DNA of 64,000 nt from JBNFVY01 sp049943335 (GCF_049943335.1 NZ_JBNFVY010000001.1:248001-312000); one strand, 5' to 3'. Counted from the first letter of the stretch, positions 32,119-41,511 are shown. Program-made: numbers and translations. The notes: generated from the letters alone by a model not told the origin.

Positions 32119-32924
32119 TGTTCCGCCCCTGGCAGGGTAAACGCCGGCGTGAATTCGCGCGCCTCACCAAGTGGCGGTTCGGGCATGCGATCTGGCAGGT
32201 CGATGATACCTTCGACCACCGGTGCGCCCTTGCGTTCTTTTTCTTCCCAGCCCTTCAGGTAGTGATCGGCCGACGTTCCACGGGCCAGCCGCAAGGGCAG
32301 AACCTTGATCGCGGCTTCCGGCAGCACGCAGCTCTTTTCGCATACTCCGCAGCCAGTGCAGTGATCGGCATGGACAGTCGGGGCGAAAATAGCATGGTGG
32401 CCCGAGCGGTCATTGTGCGACAACTCGAGCGTGATCGCCTCGTCGATGGCCGGGCACACGCGATAACAGACGTCGCAACGCAGCCCCAGAAAGTTCAGGC
32501 AGTTTTCTTGATCGACCAGAACCGCAGTGCCCATGCGGGCATCGTCGATATCGGTCAGCGCGGGGTCCAGCGCTCCTGTCGGGCAGGCGGCCACGCAGGG
32601 GATATCCTCGCACATTTCGCAAGGCACGTCGCGCGCGGTGAAATAGGGCGTGCCCGTCGCCGGGCCGTCTTCGCCCAGCTCGGCCAGTTTAAGCGTGTCA
32701 TAGGGGCAATCGCGTACGCAAAGCCCGCATCGGATACACGCACCAAGAAACACGTCTTCGTCCAGCGCGCCGGGGGGGCGCAAGGCCTGAGCCGGCAAGG
32801 CACGGGCATCGCGTGTGACATACGCCAGCAGCGATCCGGCCACCGCGCAGCCACCCACCATCCGCGCGGTGTCCGTCAGGAACCGGCGGCGAGCAGGAGA
32901 CATCGGTTTGGCGCTGGCTGGCAT
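32115..32924 (-). CDS. napG: NapG ferredoxin-type iron-sulfur protein
   Basis: A 269-residue protein with a twin-arginine-type leader (ARRRFLTDTARMVGG) and four 4Fe-4S cysteine clusters, starting with CIRCGLCVRDCP near residue 60 and ending with CTGCGVCEKSCV near residue 195. It is exported by Tat and acts with membrane NapH in quinol oxidation. The presence of napGH besides napC means two electron routes to NapA. Start is 22 bases after napA stop. Confidence 0.95.
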   Translation of the reverse strand: MPASAKPMSPARRRFLTDTARMVGGCAVAGSLLAYVTRDARALPAQALRPPGALDEDVFLGACIRCGLCVRDCPYDTLKLAELGEDGPATGTPYFTARDVPCEMCEDIPCVAACPTGALDPALTDIDDARMGTAVLVDQENCLNFLGLRCDVCYRVCPAIDEAITLELSHNDRSGHHAIFAPTVHADHCTGCGVCEKSCVLPEAAIKVLPLRLARGTSADHYLKGWEEKERKGAPVVEGIIDLPDRMPEPPLGEAREFTPAFTLPGAEQ

Positions 32925-32946
32925 AGGTCAGGTCCTCGGATCGGGC

Positions 32947-35439
32947 TCAGGCCCGTTCAACCTTGCAGGCGCATTTCTTGAAGTCTGTCTCTTTGGACAG
33001 CGGACATGTCGCGTCGAGCGTCAGCTTGTTGATCAGTTGGCCCTCGTCGAACCATGGTACGAATACCAGCCCCTTGGGCGGCTTGTTCCGGCCCCGTGTT
33101 TCCAGGCGGCTGACCATTTCACCGCGCCGGGTCGAAATTGTGATCTTTTGGCCACGGCGCAGACCGCGCGCGCTGGCATCGTCTGGATGCATGAACACCA
33201 CTGCCGACGGGAACGCCCGGTGCAATTCCGGCACCCGCCGCGTCATTGAACCCGAATGCCAGTGTTCCAGTACCCGGCCCGTGGATAGCCACAGATCGTA
33301 TTCTTCGTCGGGCACTTCGGGGGGCGCTTCGTAGGGCGCGAAGATGATTTTGGCCTTGCCGTCCTTATGGCCGTAAAATTCGACATCCTCCCCTTCGGAC
33401 ACGTAAGGATCGTAACCTTCGCGGAAGCGGTACAGCGTTTCCTTGCCATCAACGACCGGCCAGCGCAGACCGCGCGCCTGATGATAGGTGTCGAACGGGG
33501 CCAGATCGTGCCCGTGGCCACGTCCAAAGGTCGCGTATTCTTCGAACAGCCCCTTCTGGACATAGTATCCGAAATGGTTTGCCTCGTCGTTGTTGAAACC
33601 TTCGGCCGTTTCCTCGAGCGGGTACTGGTTCACCTGCCCGTTTTCGAACAGAACTTCGTACATTGTCTTTCCAGCCGCCTCAGGCATCTTGGCAAGCAAT
33701 TCATCGCCCCAGACCTCTTCGACCGTGAAGCGCTTGGAAAATTCCATCAACTGCCAAAGGTCCGACTTGGCCTCGCCCGGGGCATCGACCTGCTGGCGCC
33801 AGAACTGGGTGCGGCGCTCGGCGTTGCCGAAGGCGCCTTCCTTTTCCACCCACATTGCGGTGGGCAGAATCAGGTCGGCGGCCATCGCGGTGACGGTCGG
33901 GTAGGGATCTGATACGGCGATGAAATTCTCGGGGTTGCGGTATCCGGGGAACCCCTCTTCGTTCATGTTGGCTGCAGCTTGCATGTTGTTGTTGCACTGC
34001 ACCCAATAGGCATTCAGCTTGCCATCTTTCAGCATGCGGTTCTGCAAAACCGCGTGATAGCCTGGCTTGGCCGGTATGGTGCCTTCGGGCAGTTTCCACA
34101 CCTTTTCAGCGTATTTGCGATGGTCTTCGTTCGTCACCACCATGTCGGCAGGCAGGCGGTGGGAAAAGGTGCCAACCTCGCGCGCGGTGCCGCAGGCCGA
34201 CGGTTGGCCGGTCAGCGAGAACGGCGAATTGCCCGGTTCGGAAATCTTGCCGGTCAAAAGGTGCACATTGTACGCCAGTGAATTGGCCCACGAGCCGCGG
34301 GTGTGCTGGTTGAATCCCATTGTCCACAGCGACATGACCTTGCGGTTTGGATCGGCATATTGCTGGGCCAGACGTTCCAATTTTGCCGCTGGAACACCGC
34401 TCAGCTCGGACACTTTTTCCACCGTATACTCGGCCACCGACGCTGCGTATTCGTCAAAGTCGATCGGCGTCAGCTTGCCCGAATTGGGATTGGCCGCATC
34501 CGATTGGCGCGGATGTTCGTCGCGCAGACCATAGCCAATGTCGGTTTCGGTCTTGGTCAGGTTGACGTGCTTGTTCAGAAAGTCCCAGTTCACCGCGTCG
34601 TTCTGGATGATGTAGTTGGCGATGTAGTTCAGAATCGCCAGGTCAGTCTGCGGTTTGAACACCAGCCCGTTATCGGCCAGCTCGAACGACCGGTGTTCGA
34701 ACGTTGACAACACATGCACCTCGGCCCCCGGTTTGGTCAGGCGCGTGTCGGTCAGTCGTGACCACAGGATCGGATGCATTTCGGCCATGTTCGATCCCCA
34801 CAGCACAAATGTATCCGCGGCCTCAAAGTCATCGTAACAGCCCATGGGTTCGTCGATGCCAAAGGTGCGCATGAACCCCACCACGGCCGACGCCATGCAA
34901 TGGCGCGCGTTCGGGTCTATGTTGTTTGACCGAAAACCCGCCTTCATCATCTTGGCCGCGGCATAGCCTTCCCAGACCGTCCACTGGCCGGATCCAAACA
35001 TGCCTACGCTGGTCGGGCCTTTCTTGGCCAAGGCCTCTTTCCACTTCTGGGCCATAACATCAAAGGCCTCGTCCCAGCTGACTGGTTCGAATTCGCCATT
35101 CTTGTCATAGACGCCGTTTGTCTTGCGTAGCAGGGGGGTGGTCAGGCGGTCCTTGCCATACATGATCTTGGACAGAAAGTAGCCCTTGATGCAGTTCAGC
35201 CCGCGGTTCACTGGCGCGTCCGGATCGCCCTGGGTCGCAACCACGCGTCCTTCCTTGGTGCCCACAAGTACCGAGCAGCCCGTGCCACAGAACCGGCACG
35301 GCGCCTTGTCCCAACGGATGTCCGGGCTGCGCACCTGCGCAGTGGCCTGCCCAGTGGCCAAGGGGATGCCGGCGGCGGCGGCCGTACTGGCGGCCGCTGT
35401 CGCCTTGAGAAAACTACGGCGGGATTCCGAAATAGTCAT
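32947..35439 (-). CDS. napA: Periplasmic nitrate reductase, catalytic molybdenum subunit
   Basis: An 830-residue bis-MGD molybdoenzyme reducing nitrate to nitrite in the periplasm. The Tat signal SRRSFLK starts at about residue 6. The 4Fe-4S ligands are Cys48, Cys51, Cys55 and Cys83, and the Mo-coordinating Cys is in NARHCMAS near residue 180. The length is typical. ATG overlaps the napD stop (ATGA). NapA in the periplasm usually serves redox balance or the first step of aerobic or micro-oxic denitrification rather than ATP-linked nitrate respiration. Confidence 0.98.
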   Translation of the reverse strand: MTISESRRSFLKATAAASTAAAAGIPLATGQATAQVRSPDIRWDKAPCRFCGTGCSVLVGTKEGRVVATQGDPDAPVNRGLNCIKGYFLSKIMYGKDRLTTPLLRKTNGVYDKNGEFEPVSWDEAFDVMAQKWKEALAKKGPTSVGMFGSGQWTVWEGYAAAKMMKAGFRSNNIDPNARHCMASAVVGFMRTFGIDEPMGCYDDFEAADTFVLWGSNMAEMHPILWSRLTDTRLTKPGAEVHVLSTFEHRSFELADNGLVFKPQTDLAILNYIANYIIQNDAVNWDFLNKHVNLTKTETDIGYGLRDEHPRQSDAANPNSGKLTPIDFDEYAASVAEYTVEKVSELSGVPAAKLERLAQQYADPNRKVMSLWTMGFNQHTRGSWANSLAYNVHLLTGKISEPGNSPFSLTGQPSACGTAREVGTFSHRLPADMVVTNEDHRKYAEKVWKLPEGTIPAKPGYHAVLQNRMLKDGKLNAYWVQCNNNMQAAANMNEEGFPGYRNPENFIAVSDPYPTVTAMAADLILPTAMWVEKEGAFGNAERRTQFWRQQVDAPGEAKSDLWQLMEFSKRFTVEEVWGDELLAKMPEAAGKTMYEVLFENGQVNQYPLEETAEGFNNDEANHFGYYVQKGLFEEYATFGRGHGHDLAPFDTYHQARGLRWPVVDGKETLYRFREGYDPYVSEGEDVEFYGHKDGKAKIIFAPYEAPPEVPDEEYDLWLSTGRVLEHWHSGSMTRRVPELHRAFPSAVVFMHPDDASARGLRRGQKITISTRRGEMVSRLETRGRNKPPKGLVFVPWFDEGQLINKLTLDATCPLSKETDFKKCACKVERA

Positions 35440-35717
35440 ACGTCTGTCCTCCGGCTGGAAAGGGGGGAACGTTGCGCCGGATCAGGCGCAGGTTCGAAAT
35501 GGTGATAATTCAGGGTCACTGACATGACGCCGGGCACCTGGTGCAACGCCATGATCTGATCCGAAGCATAGGCATCGGGGGTGTCTTCGATCACGACAAC
35601 CATGCGGCCATCATCGGCTTCGGCATGGATTTCTGCACCGCCGAGCGCGGCGATCCCGTCCCGCGCGGCGGCGCGATTGGCGGATGATACATGCACAAGG
35701 CAGCCGCAAATGTTCAT
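35436..35717 (-). CDS. napD: NapD chaperone for NapA
   Basis: A 93-residue cytosolic protein that binds the NapA Tat signal and proofs its maturation. MNICGCLVHV at the start, EIHAEADDGRMVVVIED in the middle and GVMSVTLNYHHFE near the end follow the NapD pattern. ATG 35717 overlaps the napF stop; the longer frame to 35993 is the shadow of napF. An extended Pro/Arg-rich tail of about 20 residues is present. napA follows with an ATGA overlap. Confidence 0.93.
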   Translation of the reverse strand: MNICGCLVHVSSANRAAARDGIAALGGAEIHAEADDGRMVVVIEDTPDAYASDQIMALHQVPGVMSVTLNYHHFEPAPDPAQRSPLSSRRTDV

Positions 35718-36265
35718 ACCTTCGTCTCCGTCGAAATGGGGGTCTGTCTGGTAAAGGTGACCGCTTGGGTCGGGCAGGCGTGGGCGCAGGCCCCGCATCC
35801 GGTGCACGTGTCCGTATCGATTATCGGCTGGGCGCGACCACCAAGCGCCAGGCGGAACCGGATCGCGGCAGTGTCGCACACATCTTCGCAGGCCCGGCAG
35901 GCAATACCTTGCATGGATAGACACTCGGCCCCGACCTTGGCGCGCCAATCCAGTGCAATCGGCGCCGAAGCGTTCAGCGCCCCGTCCGAACACGCGTCGC
36001 TACAAGCCCCGCAAAAAGTGCAGGCCCCAAGGGCAAAGTCGATCACCGCACGGCGGTCGTCATCCAGGCCAATGATCTGTTCGGGGCAGGCATCAGCGCA
36101 GCGCCCGCATCCGGTGCACAATTCAACAAAATCCGCCACCGCCGTCGGGGGGCGGATCGCGTCATCGCCAAGGCGCTCAAAGCGCCCTCGGATGAAGTTG
36201 CGGCGTGTGGCTGCGGCGGCTCGCACTTGTTCCGACCTCTTGGCTGACCGGCGGAACGTTTCCAC
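35714..36265 (-). CDS. napF: NapF ferredoxin-type protein
   Basis: A 183-residue cytosolic iron-sulfur protein with a twin-Arg-like but non-cleaved N-terminus (TRRNFIRGRF) and 4Fe-4S clusters CTGCGRCADACP, CTFCGACSDACS and CTGCGACAHACP; a fourth group CRACEDVC lies between. NapF helps insert iron-sulfur centres into NapA in the cytoplasm. Start GTG 36265 has no clear ribosome site; GTG 36226 with AGAGG upstream is a real alternative. It is the first gene of napFDAGHBC, downstream of an FNR-type box. Confidence 0.9.
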   Translation of the reverse strand: METFRRSAKRSEQVRAAAATRRNFIRGRFERLGDDAIRPPTAVADFVELCTGCGRCADACPEQIIGLDDDRRAVIDFALGACTFCGACSDACSDGALNASAPIALDWRAKVGAECLSMQGIACRACEDVCDTAAIRFRLALGGRAQPIIDTDTCTGCGACAHACPTQAVTFTRQTPISTETKV

Positions 36266-36380
36266 ACGGATTGCTCGACTGCGCGCCAGCTTGGGTCAGC
36301 GAATGACAAGTCCATCAAAGGGCTTGCCGACTTGGCCATGACCAGCAACACCCGCATAGCTTGCATGGGCCGCTGAAACC

Positions 36381-36394
36381 TTGACCCAAATCAA
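36381..36394. promoter_or_regulatory. FNR/FixK-type box between napF and the DUF2478 gene
   Basis: TTGACCCAAATCAA differs from the consensus TTGAT-N4-ATCAA by one base. It lies 116 bases before napF and 87 bases before the divergent gene, so it may control either or both, with leaders of about 80 and 50 bases. Confidence 0.6.
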
Positions 36395-36480
36395 TTCATT
36401 TATTCGCATGTATAAGAAATACTTGCATAACTTTCCATGATCCCCCACCATGCCCGGCAGCCAACAGGAAAGGCCGTTTC

Positions 36481-36999
36481 ATGCTGGGCTACATCCATTC
36501 TGCCACGCGCGGCACGACCAATGCGATCCTTGCACGGGTCGCTGATCGCGCCGACAAGCAGGGTTTGCGGGTTACGGGTTTGATCCAGGCGCGCGGTCCA
36601 CAGGGCGGCGCTCATCCCTGCGACATGGATCTGCGTTGCCTGCCCGATGGCCCCGTGTTTGCCATCGCACAACACCTTGGGGCCGGTTCGCACGGCTGTC
36701 GCATGGACCTTGCCGCGCTCGAGCAAGCCGCGCTAGCCGTGTCCGCCAGAATCGAGAAAGGTGCCGATTTGCTGATCATCAACAAGTTTGGCGCGCAGGA
36801 AAGCCAAGGGCGCGGGTTTGTTACGGCCATCGTCAACGCACTGGATCGTGGCATCGCCGTGCTGACCGTGGTCAATCCGCAGAACATAGACGGGTTCCGT
36901 GCCTTTGCAGGCAACCTGGCCACGGAACTGCCACCCGATCACGATGCGATCTTGTCGTGGGTCGCGCGCGCCACCGATGCCGTGTCCGCCGAGCACTGA
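36481..36999 (+). CDS. DUF2478 family protein
   Basis: A 172-residue protein that matches what I know of DUF2478: a P-loop-like fold beginning LGYIHSATRGTTNAILARVADRA, a Cys-containing GSHGCRMDLAALE near residue 65, and LLIINKFGAQESQGRGF near residue 97, which resembles a nucleotidase/GTPase strand. Such genes often lie near molybdate transport or nitrate genes, and a role in molybdenum cofactor or stress is suspected but not shown. AGGAAAGG lies before the ATG. It is divergent from napF across an FNR-type box. Confidence 0.75.
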   Translation: MLGYIHSATRGTTNAILARVADRADKQGLRVTGLIQARGPQGGAHPCDMDLRCLPDGPVFAIAQHLGAGSHGCRMDLAALEQAALAVSARIEKGADLLIINKFGAQESQGRGFVTAIVNALDRGIAVLTVVNPQNIDGFRAFAGNLATELPPDHDAILSWVARATDAVSAEH

Positions 37000-37517
37000 T
37001 CATGGGCCTCGTCGCTCAGGATCCAGCGACTGTACCAGCCCCGTGTGCTCGTTGGGCGTTCAATTTGTCGAGGGGTGTGATCGTCTGGTTTCCGAACCAA
37101 GGTCTGAATTGAAATCTGCGACGACTGGGTTTGCCAAAAATCGCGCGGGCATACGACGTAATTGGCCTGTCAGCGCAAAAGGGTACGACAAAAAGGTGTG
37201 AGCTCGAAGGCTGGACGCAGCAGCGCTTTATATTTGGCGCAGGCCGTCTTGGTCCGAAATGATCCCGCCGGTGGATGTCTAAAGGCGCGTGAATAAACAG
37301 GTGGTTTGGGCCTGTTCAAAGGAAGCGGTTTTTCGATTTCATGATACTAGGAAATTGGGGTGTCGTACCCGCGTTTTGTGCGGTGATTTAATTGGCTTGG
37401 CGCATGGGGCATCGGCGAACTTGCACAAAACTCATAATTATCCGGCGAACCTTTCAATTCACCTTATCTTCGAGTGTGCATATAAGGCGGCACCCAAAGC
37501 TGATCGGAAAGAATCTG
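37000..37517. other. 518-base intergenic region before metH
   Basis: No gene with a credible start and codon pattern is seen. The last about 150 bases look like a structured leader with a 9-base perfect stem and AT-rich DNA; the first 300 bases show nothing I can name. No cobalamin or SAH riboswitch consensus was recognised. Confidence 0.55.
37373..37431 (+). promoter_or_regulatory. Candidate structured leader upstream of metH
   Basis: GTTTTGTGC (37373-37381) and GCACAAAAC (37423-37431) pair perfectly and enclose 41 bases. Inside is GGTGATTTAATTGGCTTG followed by GCGCA, which recalls the first loop of SAM-II riboswitches. The GCTAAA-type 3' strand of SAM-II is missing, so I do not call it a riboswitch. 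Confidence 0.3.
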
Positions 37518-38567
37518 ATGTTGAACTTTTCTCTGCCTGAAGCCGACTGTGCGGCGCCACTGCGCGCCCTCGCTGCCGAGCGCATTTTGTTGCTCGATGG
37601 GGCAATGGGCACCATGATCCAGACCCTCAGCATGACCGAAGAGGATTTTTCGGGCCAGGGGCATGTGCACGGGCCAGCGTGCCGGCATCATCCCACCGAT
37701 CACCCGCAGAAGGGCAACAACGATCTGTTGGTGCTGACACAGCCGCAGGCCGTTGAGGATATCCAGCTCGAATTCGCGATGGCGGGCGCGGACATACTTG
37801 AAACCAACACGTTTTCTTCAACCACGATCGCTCAGGCTGATTACGGGTTGGAATCGGCGGTGCACGACCTGAACGTGGCCGGCGCGCAAGTGGCCCGCCG
37901 CGCTGCCGCGCGCGCCCAGGCCGCGGATGGCCGCCCACGTTTTGTCGCCGGCGCGGTAGGCCCGACAAACCGCACGGCCAGCATCAGCCCTGATGTGAAC
38001 AACCCGGGGTTCCGCGCAATCACGTTTGATGAGCTACGGGTCGCTTACGGCCAGCAGATCGACGGATTGATCGAAGGAGGGGCCGACCTGATTCTGATCG
38101 AAACGATCTTTGATACGCTGAACGCAAAGGCAGCCATTTTTGCAGCGTTCGAAAGCTTCGCCAAAGTCGGAAGGCGGTTGCCGATCATGATTTCCGGGAC
38201 GATAACTGACGCCTCGGGTCGTACTTTGTCGGGTCAAACGCCAACCGCCTTCTGGCATTCTGTCTCTCATGCGCGCCCTTTCAGTGTCGGGCTGAACTGC
38301 GCCCTGGGGGCCGCGGCGATGCGCCCGCACATAGCCGAAATTGCCGCAGTCGCAAACACTCTGACATGCGCCTACCCCAATGCCGGACTTCCCAATGCAT
38401 TCGGCGAATATGATGAAACGCCCGAACAGACGGCTGCGCAGTTGGCCGAATTCGCGCGAGAGGGGATCGTGAACCTGGTGGGCGGCTGTTGTGGCACAAC
38501 ACCCGATCATATTCGCGCGATCGCCGAGGCCGTCGCGCCGATTTCGCCCAGAAAGGTTCCGTCATGA
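37518..38567 (+). CDS. Methionine synthase, homocysteine-binding subunit (split MetH N-terminal module)
   Basis: A 349-residue homocysteine S-methyltransferase barrel corresponding to module 1 of cobalamin-dependent MetH. It opens with ILLLDGAMGTMIQ, and the zinc cysteines are in GLNCALG near residue 258 and GGCCGTTPDHI near residue 325. The ATG at 37518 has GGAAAG upstream; the longer frame from 37392 lies in the leader. Its stop overlaps the start of the next gene (ATGA), which holds the remaining MetH modules, so the two chains are probably made in equal amounts and work as one enzyme. Confidence 0.88.
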   Translation: MLNFSLPEADCAAPLRALAAERILLLDGAMGTMIQTLSMTEEDFSGQGHVHGPACRHHPTDHPQKGNNDLLVLTQPQAVEDIQLEFAMAGADILETNTFSSTTIAQADYGLESAVHDLNVAGAQVARRAAARAQAADGRPRFVAGAVGPTNRTASISPDVNNPGFRAITFDELRVAYGQQIDGLIEGGADLILIETIFDTLNAKAAIFAAFESFAKVGRRLPIMISGTITDASGRTLSGQTPTAFWHSVSHARPFSVGLNCALGAAAMRPHIAEIAAVANTLTCAYPNAGLPNAFGEYDETPEQTAAQLAEFAREGIVNLVGGCCGTTPDHIRAIAEAVAPISPRKVPS

Positions 38568-41293
38568 CCCATTACTTGCGCCTGTCTGGTATGGAACCGT
38601 TCGTTCTGACCCCCGATATCCCTTTTGTGAATGTAGGCGAACGGACAAACGTTACCGGCTCGGCACGATTTCGCAAATTGATCGTCAATCGTGATTTCGC
38701 CGCGGCGCTGGATGTGGCGCGGGATCAGGTCGAAAACGGCGCGCAGATCATCGATGTGAACATGGATGAAGGACTCATCGACAGCAAACAGGCGATGGTC
38801 GAATTCCTGAACCTTATTGCGTCGGAACCTGACATCGCACGCGTCCCGTTGATGATTGACAGTTCAAAATGGGAGGTAATCGAAGCCGGCCTGCAATGTG
38901 TCCAAGGCAAGGCCATCGTGAACTCAATCAGCCTTAAGGAAGGCGAAGACGCTTTCCGTCACCACGCGCGCCTATGCATGGCATATGGTGCGGCGGTGGT
39001 TGTCATGGCTTTCGACGAAACCGGGCAAGCTGACACGTTTGAGCGCAAAACCAGCATTTGCGCACGTGCCTACCGCATTCTTGTCGAAGAGGTCGGGTTT
39101 CTGCCAGAAGATATCATTTTCGATCCGAATGTCTTTGCCGTGGCGACAGGGATTGAAGAGCACGACAATTACGGTGTCGATTTCATAGAAGCGACACGCT
39201 GGATCCGGCAAAACCTGCCTTACGCACATGTTTCGGGTGGGGTTTCGAACCTGTCATTCAGTTTCCGCGGAAACGAACCCGTGCGTGAAGCCATGCACGC
39301 GGTGTTCCTGTATCATGCGATCACGGCTGGCATGGACATGGGCATCGTCAATGCAGGGCAATTGGCCGTCTACGATCAGATCGACCCCGACCTGCGTGAA
39401 GCTTGCGAAGACGTGGTCCTGAATCGCACGCCAAAATCAGGCGGCACCGCGACCGAGAACCTCTTGGAAATCGCGGAACGCTTTCGTGGGGATAAACGCG
39501 AGGAAAAAGTTCGCGATCTGGCCTGGCGTGAGTGGCCCGTTGAAAAACGCCTGGAACACGCATTGGTCAACGGTATCACCGAATTCATCGAAGATGACAC
39601 CGAAGCCGCACGCCTCAATGCCGAGCGTCCGCTGCATGTCATCGAAGGCCCTCTGATGGCGGGGATGAATGTCGTTGGCGACCTGTTTGGTGCAGGCAAG
39701 ATGTTCTTGCCGCAGGTTGTAAAATCCGCGCGCGTCATGAAACAGGCGGTCGCCGTCCTGTTGCCTTACATGGAAGAAGAAAAACGTCGAACCGGCGACG
39801 ATGGACGGCAAACGGCCGGCAAAGTGCTGATGGCGACGGTCAAAGGTGACGTTCACGACATCGGCAAGAACATTGTTGGCGTCGTCCTGGCTTGCAACAA
39901 CTATGAAATCGTGGATTTGGGCGTCATGGTCCCGCCGCAAAAAATCCTACAGGTCGCGCGTGAGCAAGGCGTCGACGTCATTGGCCTGTCTGGCCTGATC
40001 ACCCCGTCGCTGGACGAAATGGTGCATCTGGCTTCCGAAATGGAGCGTGAGGGCTTTGACGTGCCGCTGCTGATCGGCGGCGCGACCACATCAAAGGTCC
40101 ACACCGCAGTGAAGATCGCGCCGCGCTACGAAAAAGGACAGGCTGTGTACGTTACAGATGCCAGCCGGGCAGTCGGGGTCGTCGGCGCCCTGTTGAATGC
40201 GGAACAAAAACCACAATACGTAGCGAACCTGCGCGCCGAGTATTCCGAAGTTGCCGACAAACACGAACGCGCCGAGCGGGCTAAGAACCGCCTTCCTCTG
40301 GTCGCAGCACGTGCAAACGCGTTGAAGCTGGATTGGACAGGCTACAAAGCGCCTGCACCGAAAATCACAGGCACGCGGGTGCTGGATGATTGGGATCTGG
40401 CGGAAATCTCGCGCTATATCGATTGGACGCCGTTTTTTCAGACATGGGAACTGCGCGGGGTCTATCCCAAGATCCTCGACGACGAAAAACAGGGTGAAGC
40501 GGCCCGCGCGTTGTTTGCTGATGCAAAAGACATGCTGGCAAAGATCATTGACGAACGATGGTTTACGCCGCGTGCGGTGGTCGGTTTCTGGCCAGCGAAC
40601 TCTGTGGGCGATGACATTCGCCTGTTTACCGGCGAAGACCGGTCAGAACCGCTGACAACATTGCATACCCTGCGGCAACAGACATCGAAACGGCGGGACC
40701 GCCCCAATCTGGCGCTGGCAGATTTCGTGGCGCCCGAAGGAAAAGGCGCAGATCACGTGGGCGGTTTTGTTGTTACCGCCGGCCCGGAAGAAATCGAGAT
40801 TGCGCAACGATTGGACAAGGCCAACGACAACTACGGCGCAATTTTGGTCAAGGCGCTGGCCGACCGTATTGCCGAAGCCATGGCCGAGATGCTGCACGAA
40901 CGGGTGCGCCGAGAATTCTGGGGATATGCACCGGACGAGGGTTTTGACCCTCAGGCCCTTATCGGCGAGCCATACGATGGCATTCGCCCTGCGCCTGGCT
41001 ATCCGGCCCAACCTGATCACACGGAAAAACGAACGTTGTTCAATCTGCTCGATGCCGAAGCAGCGACTGGCGTCGAATTGACGGACTCGATGGCAATGTG
41101 GCCCGGATCGTCTGTTTCGGGTCTCTATATCAGCCATCCGGACAGCTATTATTTTGGCGTCGGCAAAGTTGAACGGGACCAGGTCGAGGACTACGCCAAT
41201 CGAAAAGGGATTTCGGTCGACGAGGCGGAGCGCTGGCTGGCGCCTGTGCTGAACTATGTGCCTAGGTCCAAATCCAGCTCTACGGCGGCGTAA
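38564..41293 (+). CDS. metH: Methionine synthase, folate/cobalamin/activation subunit (split MetH C-terminal modules)
   Basis: A 909-residue protein with three MetH modules in order: pterin-binding barrel (VNVGERTNVTGSARF near residue 25), cap and B12-binding domain (DVHDIGKN near residue 430, with the cobalt-ligating His), and the AdoMet-binding reactivation domain (RPAPGYPAQPDHTEK near residue 810). It transfers methyl from methyl-tetrahydrofolate to cobalamin and on to homocysteine held by the partner subunit. The ATG overlaps the upstream stop; the frame upstream of 38564 is a shadow. Together the two proteins equal a full 1,250-residue MetH. Confidence 0.94.
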   Translation: MTHYLRLSGMEPFVLTPDIPFVNVGERTNVTGSARFRKLIVNRDFAAALDVARDQVENGAQIIDVNMDEGLIDSKQAMVEFLNLIASEPDIARVPLMIDSSKWEVIEAGLQCVQGKAIVNSISLKEGEDAFRHHARLCMAYGAAVVVMAFDETGQADTFERKTSICARAYRILVEEVGFLPEDIIFDPNVFAVATGIEEHDNYGVDFIEATRWIRQNLPYAHVSGGVSNLSFSFRGNEPVREAMHAVFLYHAITAGMDMGIVNAGQLAVYDQIDPDLREACEDVVLNRTPKSGGTATENLLEIAERFRGDKREEKVRDLAWREWPVEKRLEHALVNGITEFIEDDTEAARLNAERPLHVIEGPLMAGMNVVGDLFGAGKMFLPQVVKSARVMKQAVAVLLPYMEEEKRRTGDDGRQTAGKVLMATVKGDVHDIGKNIVGVVLACNNYEIVDLGVMVPPQKILQVAREQGVDVIGLSGLITPSLDEMVHLASEMEREGFDVPLLIGGATTSKVHTAVKIAPRYEKGQAVYVTDASRAVGVVGALLNAEQKPQYVANLRAEYSEVADKHERAERAKNRLPLVAARANALKLDWTGYKAPAPKITGTRVLDDWDLAEISRYIDWTPFFQTWELRGVYPKILDDEKQGEAARALFADAKDMLAKIIDERWFTPRAVVGFWPANSVGDDIRLFTGEDRSEPLTTLHTLRQQTSKRRDRPNLALADFVAPEGKGADHVGGFVVTAGPEEIEIAQRLDKANDNYGAILVKALADRIAEAMAEMLHERVRREFWGYAPDEGFDPQALIGEPYDGIRPAPGYPAQPDHTEKRTLFNLLDAEAATGVELTDSMAMWPGSSVSGLYISHPDSYYFGVGKVERDQVEDYANRKGISVDEAERWLAPVLNYVPRSKSSSTAA

Positions 41294-41511
41294 ATAACTG
41301 GTTTGGTCCGGGTCACATCCTGACGATGCCAGCTGCCATGTCTTGATTGGCGCCGACATGGCCGGGCCCCGACCAGTTCGACCATTCTTCCCGGCCCCTC
41401 GTCGCGTCGCGAACCGAGGGGCCGATTCGTTGTTCAACGGGCAAGTCGTACCTGGCAATTGACAACGATCTGGCCGCTGGCACTTGCACAAATTGTACCG
41501 GCTCTTGTTCG

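Noticed and set aside
37373..37431. SAM-II riboswitch before metH
   Set aside because: TGATTTAA and a weak first stem match, but the conserved GCTAAA 3' strand needed for the pseudoknot is absent. Kept only as an unnamed structured leader.
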